A stretch of 36,143 bases of DNA. It comes from Candidatus Omnitrophota bacterium (GTDB taxonomy: Bacteria; Omnitrophota; Gorgyraeia; Gygaellales; Profunditerraquicolaceae). The stretch lies in contig JAQTTI010000001.1 in the NCBI GenBank assembly GCA_028710845.1, positions 1 through 36,143 of the forward strand, given 5' to 3'. Every line of letters starts with the position of its first letter. Position 1 is the stretch's first letter. The notes beneath the pieces were generated by a model that was not told the origin of the DNA, searched no databases, and was given only the letters and a program-made list of their open reading frames with translations. This document shows, piece by piece, positions 23,347-30,771 of this stretch. A program made the position numbers and the translations under genes.

Positions 23347-24747
23347 ATGTATAAAAGTAAATTCGCGGTTTTTTTATTTTCTTTATTGCTCTGCGGGTGC
23401 ATAAGCACGGAGAAAAAAGAAATAATCTACTGTCCGACTACGCCATTCGAGCAGTTTAAAGAAGGCCAGAAGATCTTGATCTTGGCGCCGCACCCTGACG
23501 ACGAAGCCATTGCCTGCGCAGGTATTATTCAGCAGGCCCTTAAGGCAAAAGCCAGGGTGAAAGTGGTCTATTTAACCAACGGCGACCACAATGAGTTAGC
23601 TTTTATTGTCTACGAAAAAAGGCTGACTGTCCGGCGGGGGGAGTTTATCCACATGGGTGAGGTCCGCCGCAAAGAATCGATCCAGGCAATGAAATTTTTA
23701 GGTTTATCCGAAGATGACCTGGTTTTTTTAGGCTATCCCGATTATGGCACCTTTGAAATATTCTGCAAATATTGGCAGACTAAAATTCCTTTTCGGGATC
23801 GCCTCACCCGGATATCCAGCGTGCCATATAAAGAAAACCCATCTTATCAGGCGCCCTATTACGGGGAAAGCATATTAAAGGATTTAACTAATCAGCTTTT
23901 AGATTATAAGCCCGATGCGATCTTTGTATCGCATCCCGCAGATGTAAACGTAGATCATAAGAGCCTGTATTTATTTCTCCAGGTGGCCTTAAGCGACCTG
24001 GGCGGAATAATACCCGGTCCAAAAGTTTATCCTTATCTGGTCCATGTCGTCGGCTGGCCCAAACCCAGGCATTACCATCCGGAGATGGAGCTGCATCCTC
24101 CCGACAAATTTTTAAATTCTAAAATAGAATGGCTGCGTTTTAATCTGGATTTCGAACAGCTGGGGAAAAAATACAGGTCGCTGTTTTTCTACAAGAGCCA
24201 GACAGAGTCGAGCGCTTTTTATCTTTTTTCATTTGCCAGGGAAAATGAACTTTTCGGCGATTATCCGGTTTTAAAACTTGCTCCCCAAAGTTTACAGGAT
24301 AAAATTATTTCTTATTTCGGCGCTCAGGAAATGTTTAAGGAGACCGAGCATCCCCAGGAATTCAATGAATTTGAAGTAGTTGAGGAAAATGGTTCGGTAA
24401 GTTACGCTTTACTTGAAAACTATTTTTTAGTCCGGGTAGATAAGCCTAAAAAATTAAGCAGCCGGTTCGGAACCTTACTTTATATTTTCGGATATTCCAA
24501 AGATAAGCCTTTTGCTCAAATGCCAAAGATCCGCATATATACCAAGGGAAAGAAAATATGGGTATTTAACTTAAAAACCAGGGTCGTAGACCACGGGGTT
24601 ATTCTGGAGATCGGCCATAATTACCTTAGTTTAAAGATTCCGCTTAAGCTTTTAGGCGGCCCGGATTATCTGCTTACTTCCTTAAAATCGTATCATGACC
24701 GTTTACCCATCGATATTGTTGGTTTTAGAAAGATAGAAGTAAAGTAG
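23347..24747 (+). CDS. PIG-L/LmbE-family deacetylase lipoprotein
   Basis: PIG-L family enzymes are zinc-dependent N-deacetylases acting on N-acetylglucosamine-type sugars. The 466-residue protein has a short lipoprotein signal with the lipobox LCGC (C18), so it should be anchored in a membrane outside the cytoplasm, which is unusual for the family. The catalytic motif LAPHPDDEAI provides H and D ligands at about 49-52, and SHPADVNVDHKS provides the downstream His. The region after about residue 300 is beta-rich and not part of the core fold; I do not recognise it. An in-frame ATG at 23338 would add three residues. Neither start has a Shine-Dalgarno. The substrate may be a cell-wall or surface glycan. 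Confidence 0.82.
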   Translation: MYKSKFAVFLFSLLLCGCISTEKKEIIYCPTTPFEQFKEGQKILILAPHPDDEAIACAGIIQQALKAKARVKVVYLTNGDHNELAFIVYEKRLTVRRGEFIHMGEVRRKESIQAMKFLGLSEDDLVFLGYPDYGTFEIFCKYWQTKIPFRDRLTRISSVPYKENPSYQAPYYGESILKDLTNQLLDYKPDAIFVSHPADVNVDHKSLYLFLQVALSDLGGIIPGPKVYPYLVHVVGWPKPRHYHPEMELHPPDKFLNSKIEWLRFNLDFEQLGKKYRSLFFYKSQTESSAFYLFSFARENELFGDYPVLKLAPQSLQDKIISYFGAQEMFKETEHPQEFNEFEVVEENGSVSYALLENYFLVRVDKPKKLSSRFGTLLYIFGYSKDKPFAQMPKIRIYTKGKKIWVFNLKTRVVDHGVILEIGHNYLSLKIPLKLLGGPDYLLTSLKSYHDRLPIDIVGFRKIEVK

Positions 24748-24774
24748 AAAGAAGTAAAAGCTTAAGGAGGCCCA

Positions 24775-25260
24775 ATGTTAGAATTTAAATCTGTAAGAAT
24801 AGATAAACCCGACGACTTAAATTTTATATTAGGTCAGAGCCATTTTATCAAGACAGTAGAGGACCTTTATGAGGTATTGTATGCCAGTGTCCCGGGCATA
24901 AAATTCGGGCTGGCTTTTACCGAGGCTAGCGGTCCCCGTAAAATAAGATGCGAGGGAAACGACCCCCTGCTTAAAGAGTTGGCCTCTAAAAATGCGCTTA
25001 ATCTTTCCTGCGGGCATAGCTTTATTATTTTTATCAAAGAAGCCTATCCGATCAATGTCTTAAATGCCATAAAAAATATTCCTGAGGTCTGCAATATTTT
25101 TTGCGCGACAGCCAATCCTACCGAAGTTATCGTCGCCGAAAGTAAAGACGGCAGAGGGGTGATGGGGGTAATCGACGGTTTGCTTCCTCAGGGCAAAGAA
25201 GAAGCAGCCGATATTTCCTGGCGGAAGGATTTATTAAGAAAAATAGGATATAAACTGTAG
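24775..25260 (+). CDS. Adenosine-specific kinase family protein (PF04008 type)
   Basis: The 161-residue protein matches, across its length, the small family annotated 'adenosine-specific kinase' after work on archaeal members. Recognisable segments are the start MLEFKSVRIDKPDDLNFILGQ, the YASVPGIKFGLAFTEASG region, CGHSFIIF, and IFCATANPTEVIVAE with the GRGVMGVIDG ending. The reaction proposed for the family is phosphorylation of adenosine; I have no independent evidence for it here. A strong Shine-Dalgarno AAGGAGG precedes the ATG. It is followed four bases later by the acyltransferase gene. Confidence 0.88.
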   Translation: MLEFKSVRIDKPDDLNFILGQSHFIKTVEDLYEVLYASVPGIKFGLAFTEASGPRKIRCEGNDPLLKELASKNALNLSCGHSFIIFIKEAYPINVLNAIKNIPEVCNIFCATANPTEVIVAESKDGRGVMGVIDGLLPQGKEEAADISWRKDLLRKIGYKL

Positions 25261-25264
25261 GTAT

Positions 25265-26176
25265 ATGGATACCAAAAAAATTCGTAAAACTATTAGCCGT
25301 TTTTTTGCCCGGGTAGGATTAAATATTTGTTCTTTTATGGTAAATATTCTTCCTGAAAAGTTCCTCTGTGGTTTTGCTAAAAACGTAGCGGCCTTGGCTT
25401 TTTTATTTGCCAAAAAACAAAAAACAATAGCCCTAGATAGCCTAAATATAGCTTTTGGCAAAGAGAAGTCTGCTAAAGAGATTGAGAAAATAGCCAAAGA
25501 TTGTTTTACATATATGGCTAAAAGCGCGGTTGAGCTTATGTTTTTCTTCGATCGGCCCCAGGTTTTAAAGTCGAAGGTAGAAATTTCCGGTAAGAATTAT
25601 CTAGACAAAGCTTTAGAAAGCGGCCGGGGGGTAATTCTGGTTAGCGCTCATTTCGGTAATTTTCCGCTTCTTTTAGGGAGGCTGGCCGTAGAGGGGTACA
25701 AGGCAGGCGGAATCATGCGGCCGATGCGCGATGAAAAAGTGGAAAAGATGTTTCTGGAAAAAAGAAAGAAATTCGGAGTTAAGACTATTTACAGCCAGCC
25801 GCGCAATGAATGCGTTAATAATACAATTGCTGCCCTTCGCAATAATGAGCTTATTTTTATACCGATAGACCAGAATTTTGGTACCGGAGGGGTATTTGTG
25901 AATTTTTTCGGCCAGCAAGCCGCCACCGCAACCGGCCCGGTTATCCTGGCCCAGAGGACCCAGGCTGCGATTGTGCCCTGTTTTATTATCAGGCTGCCCA
26001 ATGATAATCATAGGATAATTTTTGAAGCCGAATTGAAATTAGCCGAAGATAAGGATTCGCAGAAAGCCATACTAATAAACATCCAAAGGCTCACTGATAT
26101 TATCGAGTCCTATATACGTAAATACCCTGCGGAATGGGGATGGATTCACCGCAGATGGAAGAGTAAGCCCGGATAA
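25265..26176 (+). CDS. LpxL/HtrB-like lysophospholipid acyltransferase
   Basis: The family transfers secondary acyl chains to lipid A precursors at the inner membrane. The 303 residues include an N-terminal hydrophobic segment, the ALDSLNIAFGKEKS block, and the catalytic region SAHFGNFPLLLG near residue 129. The usual HX4(D/E) motif is H129-F-G-N-F-P134, so the acidic residue is replaced by proline. The later IDQNFGTGGVFVNFFG and RLPNDNHRIIFE blocks and the ending PAEWGWIHRRWK are as expected. The substitution appears real in the DNA (CCG). Whether this is an active subfamily or a lost activity is open. Start has only a weak AGGTAT before ATG. Confidence 0.85.
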   Translation: MDTKKIRKTISRFFARVGLNICSFMVNILPEKFLCGFAKNVAALAFLFAKKQKTIALDSLNIAFGKEKSAKEIEKIAKDCFTYMAKSAVELMFFFDRPQVLKSKVEISGKNYLDKALESGRGVILVSAHFGNFPLLLGRLAVEGYKAGGIMRPMRDEKVEKMFLEKRKKFGVKTIYSQPRNECVNNTIAALRNNELIFIPIDQNFGTGGVFVNFFGQQAATATGPVILAQRTQAAIVPCFIIRLPNDNHRIIFEAELKLAEDKDSQKAILINIQRLTDIIESYIRKYPAEWGWIHRRWKSKPG

Positions 26177-26431
26177 GTAGAGGAGGTTATTATGGAAGAA
26201 AAATGTTGCCAGGATAAGCAAGGCAGGTGTTCCGGCGGAATAAATCTTTCGGTGTTTTTTAAATATATTTTAGGTTTATTTTTATTGGTTATAGGCGGCT
26301 GGCTTATTCTAGAATACTGGAACCAGCTGGTTTTGATCTTTCAAGGCAGCATCGGATTGTTTCTGATTGTGTCCGGGGCAATTATTCTGGCCGTAGCAAA
26401 ATAAAAACAGCCGGATAAGTAAAAGGTTATT
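26166..26431 (+). repeat. Near-direct repeats flanking the small membrane protein gene
   Basis: The stretch at 26166-26191 (AGCCCGGATAAGTAGAGGAG then GTTATT) recurs at 26409-26431 as AGCCGGATAAGTAAAAGGTT then ATT, with three bases of gap difference. The first copy includes the stop of the acyltransferase gene and the Shine-Dalgarno of the small gene. This may be the scar of a duplication or insertion. Confidence 0.55.
26192..26404 (+). CDS. Small two-helix membrane protein with N-terminal cysteines
   Basis: A 70-residue protein I do not recognise. The first 15 residues are hydrophilic and contain C5, C6 and C13 (EEKCCQDKQGRCSGG). Two membrane helices follow, about residues 23-44 and 48-69, with a short loop rich in aromatic residues between. 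A strong Shine-Dalgarno (AGAGGAGG) about eight bases before the ATG supports that it is translated. The cysteine pair could bind a metal or heme, but nothing else in the sequence shows it. It lies 15 bases after the acyltransferase gene and is flanked by a near-identical 23-26 bp direct repeat. Confidence 0.7.
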   Translation: MEEKCCQDKQGRCSGGINLSVFFKYILGLFLLVIGGWLILEYWNQLVLIFQGSIGLFLIVSGAIILAVAK

Positions 26432-26436
26432 TATTT

Positions 26437-26468
26437 TTGCTATTATTTTAGAGATTTTACTATATAAT
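26437..26468 (+). promoter_or_regulatory. Possible promoter of bioY
   Basis: A perfect TATAAT (26463-26468) lies within an AT-rich intergenic stretch, with TTGCTA (26437-26442) upstream. The spacing is 20 bp to TATAAT or 18 bp to the overlapping TATATA at 26461. A start near 26475 leaves about 44 bases of leader including the Shine-Dalgarno AAGGAG. Confidence 0.45.
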
Positions 26469-26518
26469 ATATTAAATTATCTATCAATAAAACATCTTTC
26501 GGTCGGCAAGGAGAAAAT

Positions 26519-27088
26519 ATGGAAACAATCATTAAAAGAGAATTAATTTATGATAAAAAAATTTGCCGGATGCTTAGCGTAGGGGCTTTTATTAGTTTTA
26601 CAGCCCTATCCGCATTTATTCGCATACCTTTACCTTTTACTCCCGTTCCTCTTACATTGCAGACTTTTTTTGTTCTGCTTTCTGGTGCATTGCTGGGCAG
26701 AAAATTAGGTGGTTTTACCCAGATTTCTTATATGCTTTTAGGTCTGACCGGCCTTTCGGTTTTTACAGGAACCGGTACCGGCGCACTTTATCTCTTCGGT
26801 CCCACCGGCGGTTACATTATAGGTTTTATCCTTGCCGCGTTTGTAGCCGGCAGCTTGTTTGAAAAACAGGAAAAAAACCGAATTTCCGTTTTTTTAAAGT
26901 TATTATCCGCTGATTTTGTGCTTCTAGCCTGCGGCACGCTTTGGTTAAAGATAAGCTTGTCCATTCCTTTGAGCCGGGCATTTTTAATCGGATTTCTGCC
27001 GTTTATTTTTGGCGATGCCTTAAAGGCTGCCTTGGCAGCAACTATTTATAATGCGATCCACTCGCGCATCAAAGCAGTTCTTTACTAA
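26519..27088 (+). CDS. bioY: Biotin transporter substrate-binding component BioY
   Basis: BioY is the membrane S component of an ECF-type biotin importer. The 189-residue protein has six predicted membrane helices. It shows the family blocks FIRIPLPFTPVPLTLQTFFVLLSGALLG (residues about 35-62) and TGGYIIGFILAAFVAG. No energy-coupling EcfA/EcfT genes are adjacent, so it would use a shared module or act alone, as is known for some BioY proteins. Its presence suggests biotin is imported rather than made. The Shine-Dalgarno AAGGAGAAAAT fits the ATG at 26519. No biotin genes are nearby. Confidence 0.95.
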   Translation: METIIKRELIYDKKICRMLSVGAFISFTALSAFIRIPLPFTPVPLTLQTFFVLLSGALLGRKLGGFTQISYMLLGLTGLSVFTGTGTGALYLFGPTGGYIIGFILAAFVAGSLFEKQEKNRISVFLKLLSADFVLLACGTLWLKISLSIPLSRAFLIGFLPFIFGDALKAALAATIYNAIHSRIKAVLY

Positions 27089-27109
27089 TATCGGACCTTT
27101 CTTTAATAA

Positions 27110-28501
27110 ATGAAAAGTCAGGCTTTAAAACTTTTCACTTTATTTCTGTTGTCATCCTGTTTAGGCATTTACGCCGAGCTTTGGGGGATGACTTCGCACC
27201 AGGCCCTCTCTATAGGCATATTCTCCGCATCTATCTTAGGCACTCTTTTCTTCTGGGATTTCCGCCTCAGTTTTGCTTTTATCGGCACATCTGTTTTGTT
27301 AATTACCAAAACCGTCGACCTTGAGCATGTGATTGAATTTTCATCGCTGGAAGTAATACTTTTTTTAGTAGGGATGATGATCATTATAGGGTTACTTAAG
27401 GATTCCGGGGTTTTTGCCTGGATAGTCAGCCTTATTTTGCGCATTCCGAAGTTAACCGGCAAGAAATTTGTCATTATTGTTTCTATTTTATCTGCTCTTT
27501 TAGCTTCTACTGTCGATGAAGTAACTTCGATTATTTTTATGGTAGTTGCAGTGCTTGAGATCTGCAGTTATTTTGAAGTGAATCCTGTCCCTTTTGTGAT
27601 AATTTCGGTTTTAACTACGAATATCGGCTCTGCCGCCACAGTCCTGGGGAATCCTATTGGAATACTTATTGCTTCTAAGTCCGGATTAACTTTCGAGGAT
27701 TTCATTGTTAAAGCGCTTCCATTATCGGTAATTTGTTTGATTGTTACCTGTTTTATCCTATTATTCTGGTACAGGAAACCGATAAAAATACTTAATGGTC
27801 AGATACAGCGGTTGGGGGCCAATGATATATTGATCAGATTGATCTCAGTGCCCCCGGAAAAAGAGCTTAGAATGAGCCTGGGGATCTTTGTCGTAATGCT
27901 TTTTTTCATTTCCTTGCATCACCGGATGGAGGTAGCCTGGGGTCTGCCGGCAAATACCATATTGCTGGTTGTACCGCTGGTAACCAGCGGCATTGTCATG
28001 ATCTGGAAACATTATAAAGCCAGAAAATATATCGAAAAAGATGTCGAATGGTGGACTTTGCTTTTTTTCCTGCTTCTTTTCGTGCAAGCCGGGACCCTGA
28101 AGTATACCGGGGCTACGGTTTTTATAGCCAAGAAAATGCTGGAGTTTACCGGAAGTAATATTAACTTATTAACCTCAAGCGTGTTATGGATCAGCGCTAT
28201 AGGCTCAAGTATGCTGGATAATGTAATTTTAGTCGCTGCTTTTGTCCCCATTATACAAGGGTTTCATAGTTTAAATATAAACCTCCAGTCTTTATGGTGG
28301 GCTTTGCTTTTAGGCGGCTGTTTGGGAGGCAATATTACTTTGATTGGTTCAACGGCAAATATCGTGGCAATCGGTCTTCTGGAAAAGGAGAGCCGGATTA
28401 AAATAACTTTTCTGGAGTGGCTCAAGGTAGGCCTTACGGTGGGTATAATTACCACCTTAATTGTAATGTTTGCGTTGTTATTCCTGCCGTTTTATAGATA
28501 A
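27110..28501 (+). CDS. SLC13/ArsB/NhaD-superfamily permease
   Basis: A 463-residue membrane protein of the ion transporter superfamily, with about 11-12 hydrophobic segments. Two inverted halves show the re-entrant signatures: first half LLASTVDEVTSIIFM and TTNIGSAATVLGNPIGI (residues about 136-180), second half GSSMLDNVILVAAFVPII and GGCLGGNITLIGSTANIVAIGL near 365-425. Substrates in the superfamily range from arsenite to Na+/H+ and dicarboxylates; the paired NIG/GNP motifs fit the ArsB/NhaD branch. The ligand is not predictable. A 21-base gap separates it from bioY; no Shine-Dalgarno is evident. A second, related permease is encoded at 34294. Confidence 0.85.
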   Translation: MKSQALKLFTLFLLSSCLGIYAELWGMTSHQALSIGIFSASILGTLFFWDFRLSFAFIGTSVLLITKTVDLEHVIEFSSLEVILFLVGMMIIIGLLKDSGVFAWIVSLILRIPKLTGKKFVIIVSILSALLASTVDEVTSIIFMVVAVLEICSYFEVNPVPFVIISVLTTNIGSAATVLGNPIGILIASKSGLTFEDFIVKALPLSVICLIVTCFILLFWYRKPIKILNGQIQRLGANDILIRLISVPPEKELRMSLGIFVVMLFFISLHHRMEVAWGLPANTILLVVPLVTSGIVMIWKHYKARKYIEKDVEWWTLLFFLLLFVQAGTLKYTGATVFIAKKMLEFTGSNINLLTSSVLWISAIGSSMLDNVILVAAFVPIIQGFHSLNINLQSLWWALLLGGCLGGNITLIGSTANIVAIGLLEKESRIKITFLEWLKVGLTVGIITTLIVMFALLFLPFYR

Positions 28502-28502
28502 C

Positions 28503-28531
28503 TTGACAAAGCGGAAATTGTATGTTAAATT
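28503..28531 (+). promoter_or_regulatory. Extended -10 sigma70 promoter
   Basis: TTGACA (28503-28508), 17-bp spacer, TAAATT (28526-28531) preceded by TGT. The sequence TATGTTAAATT is identical to that at 8429-8438 upstream of bamD. The start near 28538 leaves a 20-base leader with the Shine-Dalgarno AAGGAGG. Confidence 0.8.
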
Positions 28532-28557
28532 ACGTCTAACCTACAAGGAGGATAAGA

Positions 28558-29283
28558 ATGGGTTTTAGCAAAAGATTGTTTTTATCCGTATTATTTACTT
28601 CAGTTGCAGCCTTAAGTTCTTATGTGTTGGCAGAAGAAACGCCTGTGGCTGGAACCGGTTCAATAGAGATTTCAACCCCCGCTCCTTCGCTAGAGAATGA
28701 CATACAATGGGCCTGGGGAGATGTGGTTAGTCTTGATGTCCCCGCAAAAACCGTTACTATCAAGTATCTTGATTATGAAACTGACCAGGAAAAAGAACTG
28801 GTTCTAACCGTAGACGAAAATACGACCTTTGAAAATATTAAAGCCCTTGAAGAAATTAAATTAAAGGATACTTTAAGTATAGACTATATGGTAACCATTG
28901 ATAATAAAAATATCGCTAAAAATATAAGCCTTGAGAAACCGGATGAATTACCGGCTTCTCTTGAGCCAAAAGATGATTTACAGCCGAAAGAAACAACTAT
29001 GATTCCTCAGGTACCGGCTGAAACGCCGAACCAGATAGCTGAGCCAGTATCTGGAACTAAAACACAGGATCCTGTCAAAGTTGAAGCGCCGGCGCCTGTT
29101 CCGGCATTTCCGCCGGCAGATGAGCCGCAAGTAATAAAACCATCACCGAAATCAATATATGAAGTTACGCCAGTGGAGGAACCGGCTCAAACGATGGAGC
29201 CAGCGCCTGTTTTAGAGCAGTCAGCACAAACCGTAGAACCAGGTCCAGAGACGCAACCGGAAACCAGCGGTCAAGCGCAGTAA
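28558..29283 (+). CDS. Secreted protein with DUF5666-like domain and Pro/Glu-rich tail
   Basis: The 241 residues begin with a Sec signal (residues 1-25, cleavage after VLA). A small beta domain follows at about 48-125, with WAWGDVVSLDVPAKTVTIKYL and the TVDENTTFENI / LKDTLSIDYMV strands; this looks like DUF5666-type OB folds. From about residue 130 the sequence is low-complexity, rich in Pro, Glu, Ala and Thr (repeated PAQT/PAPV/EPxP). That is typical of periplasmic spacer or wall-spanning regions. Function unknown. It has its own strong promoter and Shine-Dalgarno, and a terminator 28 bases after the stop, so it is a single-gene, probably well-expressed unit. Confidence 0.75.
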   Translation: MGFSKRLFLSVLFTSVAALSSYVLAEETPVAGTGSIEISTPAPSLENDIQWAWGDVVSLDVPAKTVTIKYLDYETDQEKELVLTVDENTTFENIKALEEIKLKDTLSIDYMVTIDNKNIAKNISLEKPDELPASLEPKDDLQPKETTMIPQVPAETPNQIAEPVSGTKTQDPVKVEAPAPVPAFPPADEPQVIKPSPKSIYEVTPVEEPAQTMEPAPVLEQSAQTVEPGPETQPETSGQAQ

Positions 29284-29310
29284 TTATTTATAGTAAATTC
29301 TTATAAATAA

Positions 29311-29341
29311 GGCAGGGCCTTAAAACCCTGCCTTTATTTTT
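29311..29341 (+). terminator. Rho-independent terminator
   Basis: GGCAGGG (29311-29317) and CCCTGCC (29326-29332) form a 7-bp GC-rich stem with an 8-base loop, followed by TTTATTTTT. It ends the transcript of the secreted-protein gene and lies only 3 bases before the next ATG at 29345. Confidence 0.9.
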
Positions 29342-29344
29342 CTT

Positions 29345-29986
29345 ATGCGGAACATAAGGCTGATTATTTTTGATTTAGACGGTACCTTGATAGATGCCTA
29401 CCGGGCGATAGAAAAAAGTTTTAATTTTGTGATGCGCGCTTTGGGATTAAAGTTAAGAAGCCCGGGTATAATCAGGCGTTCAGTCGGATGGGGAGATGTT
29501 TTTCTGCTTAAGCCTTTTGTGCCTAAAAAAGACCTGGCTTGCGCTTTAAAACTATACCGCAACCATCATAAACAAAGCCTGGTTAGAAATTCGCGTTTAT
29601 ATCCCAAGGTCAGGCTTCTTTTGAGGCGGATAAAAGCCAAGCGTTTAAAATTAGCGGTAGCCAGCAACCGGCCGACGGAATTTTCACTTATTTTATTAAA
29701 GCATTTAGGGATACTAAGGTATTTTGATTATGTGCTCTGCGGCGATAAATTGAAAAAAGGCAAGCCCCACCCGGAAATATTAAACAGGATAATCAGGCGT
29801 TTTAAGCTTAAGAAAGACCAGGTTTTATATGTAGGGGACATGATAATCGATGCCCAGGCAGGCAAGCGGGCCGGGGTAAGGACCATAATCGTAACCGGCG
29901 GTTCAAGCAGCAGGGAAGATATAAAAAAAGAAAAACCGGCTAAAATAATCGGAAATATCACGCAACTGGTAGGTTTTATATCATAA
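29345..29986 (+). CDS. HAD hydrolase, phosphoglycolate phosphatase-like
   Basis: A 213-residue HAD phosphatase with all four motifs: FDLDGTLID (nucleophile Asp at residue 9 and acid/base Asp at 11), motif II VASNR, the lysine of KGKPHPEI, and motif IV YVGDMIIDAQAG. An alpha-helical cap lies between motifs I and II, as in Gph/PpaX-type enzymes that hydrolyse small phosphorylated metabolites or pyrophosphate. The ATG sits directly after the T tract of the previous terminator, with no Shine-Dalgarno and no clear promoter, so how it is expressed is unclear; read-through is possible. Confidence 0.88.
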   Translation: MRNIRLIIFDLDGTLIDAYRAIEKSFNFVMRALGLKLRSPGIIRRSVGWGDVFLLKPFVPKKDLACALKLYRNHHKQSLVRNSRLYPKVRLLLRRIKAKRLKLAVASNRPTEFSLILLKHLGILRYFDYVLCGDKLKKGKPHPEILNRIIRRFKLKKDQVLYVGDMIIDAQAGKRAGVRTIIVTGGSSSREDIKKEKPAKIIGNITQLVGFIS

Positions 29987-29990
29987 AGGC

Positions 29991-30019
29991 TTGACAGCAG
30001 GGTTAATCGGTAATATTAT
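29991..30019 (+). promoter_or_regulatory. Sigma70-type promoter of the CsgG-like lipoprotein gene
   Basis: Perfect -35 TTGACA (29991-29996), 17-bp spacer, -10 TATTAT (30014-30019). The start near 30026 is five bases before the ATG at 30031, so the mRNA is practically leaderless. Confidence 0.8.
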
Positions 30020-30030
30020 TAAAAACGAGC

Positions 30031-30669
30031 ATGAAAAAAAGCATTAAGATATTAAATGCGGTTGTTTTATCATTCTTCTTGGCAGGCTGTTTTTCTACAA
30101 AAGCCGCTAGTAAAAATCCGGCACTTGATTCATCAAGCCATTATACGGGCCCGAAAGCCAAGGTTACCGTCAGCGATTTTGAATTAAAAACATCCGGTAT
30201 CTATACGCCGGTCAGCCTATCCCTTAAAGAATATTTTATTACAATTCTAAACGAGACCCGGCGGTTTGAAATTGTCAGCCCCCAGGAAGCAGACTTGATT
30301 ATCAGCGTGGAAGTGGTTGAATTTATACCCGAAAGTTCCGGCGGAAAGTCCGGTTCCGGCGGCGGGGGCAGCAGCGCAAGAAGTTTTATGGGCGGGCTAT
30401 TGGGAGAAGTCTTAAATAAAGCTAACATGCAGTTACGCTTAAGGCTTATCGATAAGCTAAGTTCGAATATAATAAGCAGCCGGGATATTCAAAGCCAGGC
30501 AGTAGAAAATTCCGGGAAAAAAGAAGCCTATACCCCCCACGATAAAATTTTTAAAACTGGTTTAAGTGAATATGCCGATACGCCGATGGGTAAAGTTATC
30601 CACGATTGTCTGCAGGATGCCGGCCGTTTTACCGTCCAGAATATACCGCAGAACTATTATAAAAATTAA
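30031..30669 (+). CDS. CsgG-like lipoprotein
   Basis: The 212-residue protein has a lipoprotein signal with lipobox LAGC (C20). The following region resembles CsgG/HfaB-type domains: AKVTVSDFELKTSG, a helix with ETRRFEIVSPQEADLIISVEVVEF, and later LRLRLIDKLSSNIISSRDI. It lacks the membrane-spanning segments that allow CsgG to form a pore, and a Gly/Ser-rich linker (about 103-115) interrupts the domain. It could be an outer-membrane-associated accessory protein. The gene has a strong promoter with a nearly absent leader. The stop overlaps the Shine-Dalgarno of a 26-codon gene. Confidence 0.7.
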   Translation: MKKSIKILNAVVLSFFLAGCFSTKAASKNPALDSSSHYTGPKAKVTVSDFELKTSGIYTPVSLSLKEYFITILNETRRFEIVSPQEADLIISVEVVEFIPESSGGKSGSGGGGSSARSFMGGLLGEVLNKANMQLRLRLIDKLSSNIISSRDIQSQAVENSGKKEAYTPHDKIFKTGLSEYADTPMGKVIHDCLQDAGRFTVQNIPQNYYKN

Positions 30670-30677
30670 GGAGAAGC

Positions 30678-30758
30678 ATGGGCAAAAGAAAACGAAGAGG
30701 AAAGCTTAATTGGCGTTCTAAGAAGGCCAACAAGGGTAGAAAACCTAATTTAGGTTAA
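30678..30758 (+). CDS. 26-residue basic protein, ribosomal protein THX-like
   Basis: A short reading frame: ATG at 30678, stop TAA at 30756-30758. The product begins MGKRKRRGKLNWR and ends KGRKPNLG, with 12 Lys/Arg in 26 residues. It has its own Shine-Dalgarno AAGGAG, which overlaps the stop of the upstream gene. The order MGK, then RRGK-hydrophobic-W-R, then a G and RKP near the end resembles bacterial ribosomal protein THX (about 26-27 residues, MGKGDRRTRRGKIWRG start), a small-subunit protein. The match is by eye and short, so treat it as a proposal. Neighbours give no further support. Confidence 0.55.
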   Translation: MGKRKRRGKLNWRSKKANKGRKPNLG

Positions 30759-30771
30759 ATTTTTTAAAAGT

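Noticed and set aside
26477..26486. TTATCTATCA before bioY, nine of ten matches to the BioR operator consensus TTATMKATAA
   Set aside because: One partial site in strongly AT-rich DNA is expected by chance, and no BioR regulator or biotin genes are visible.
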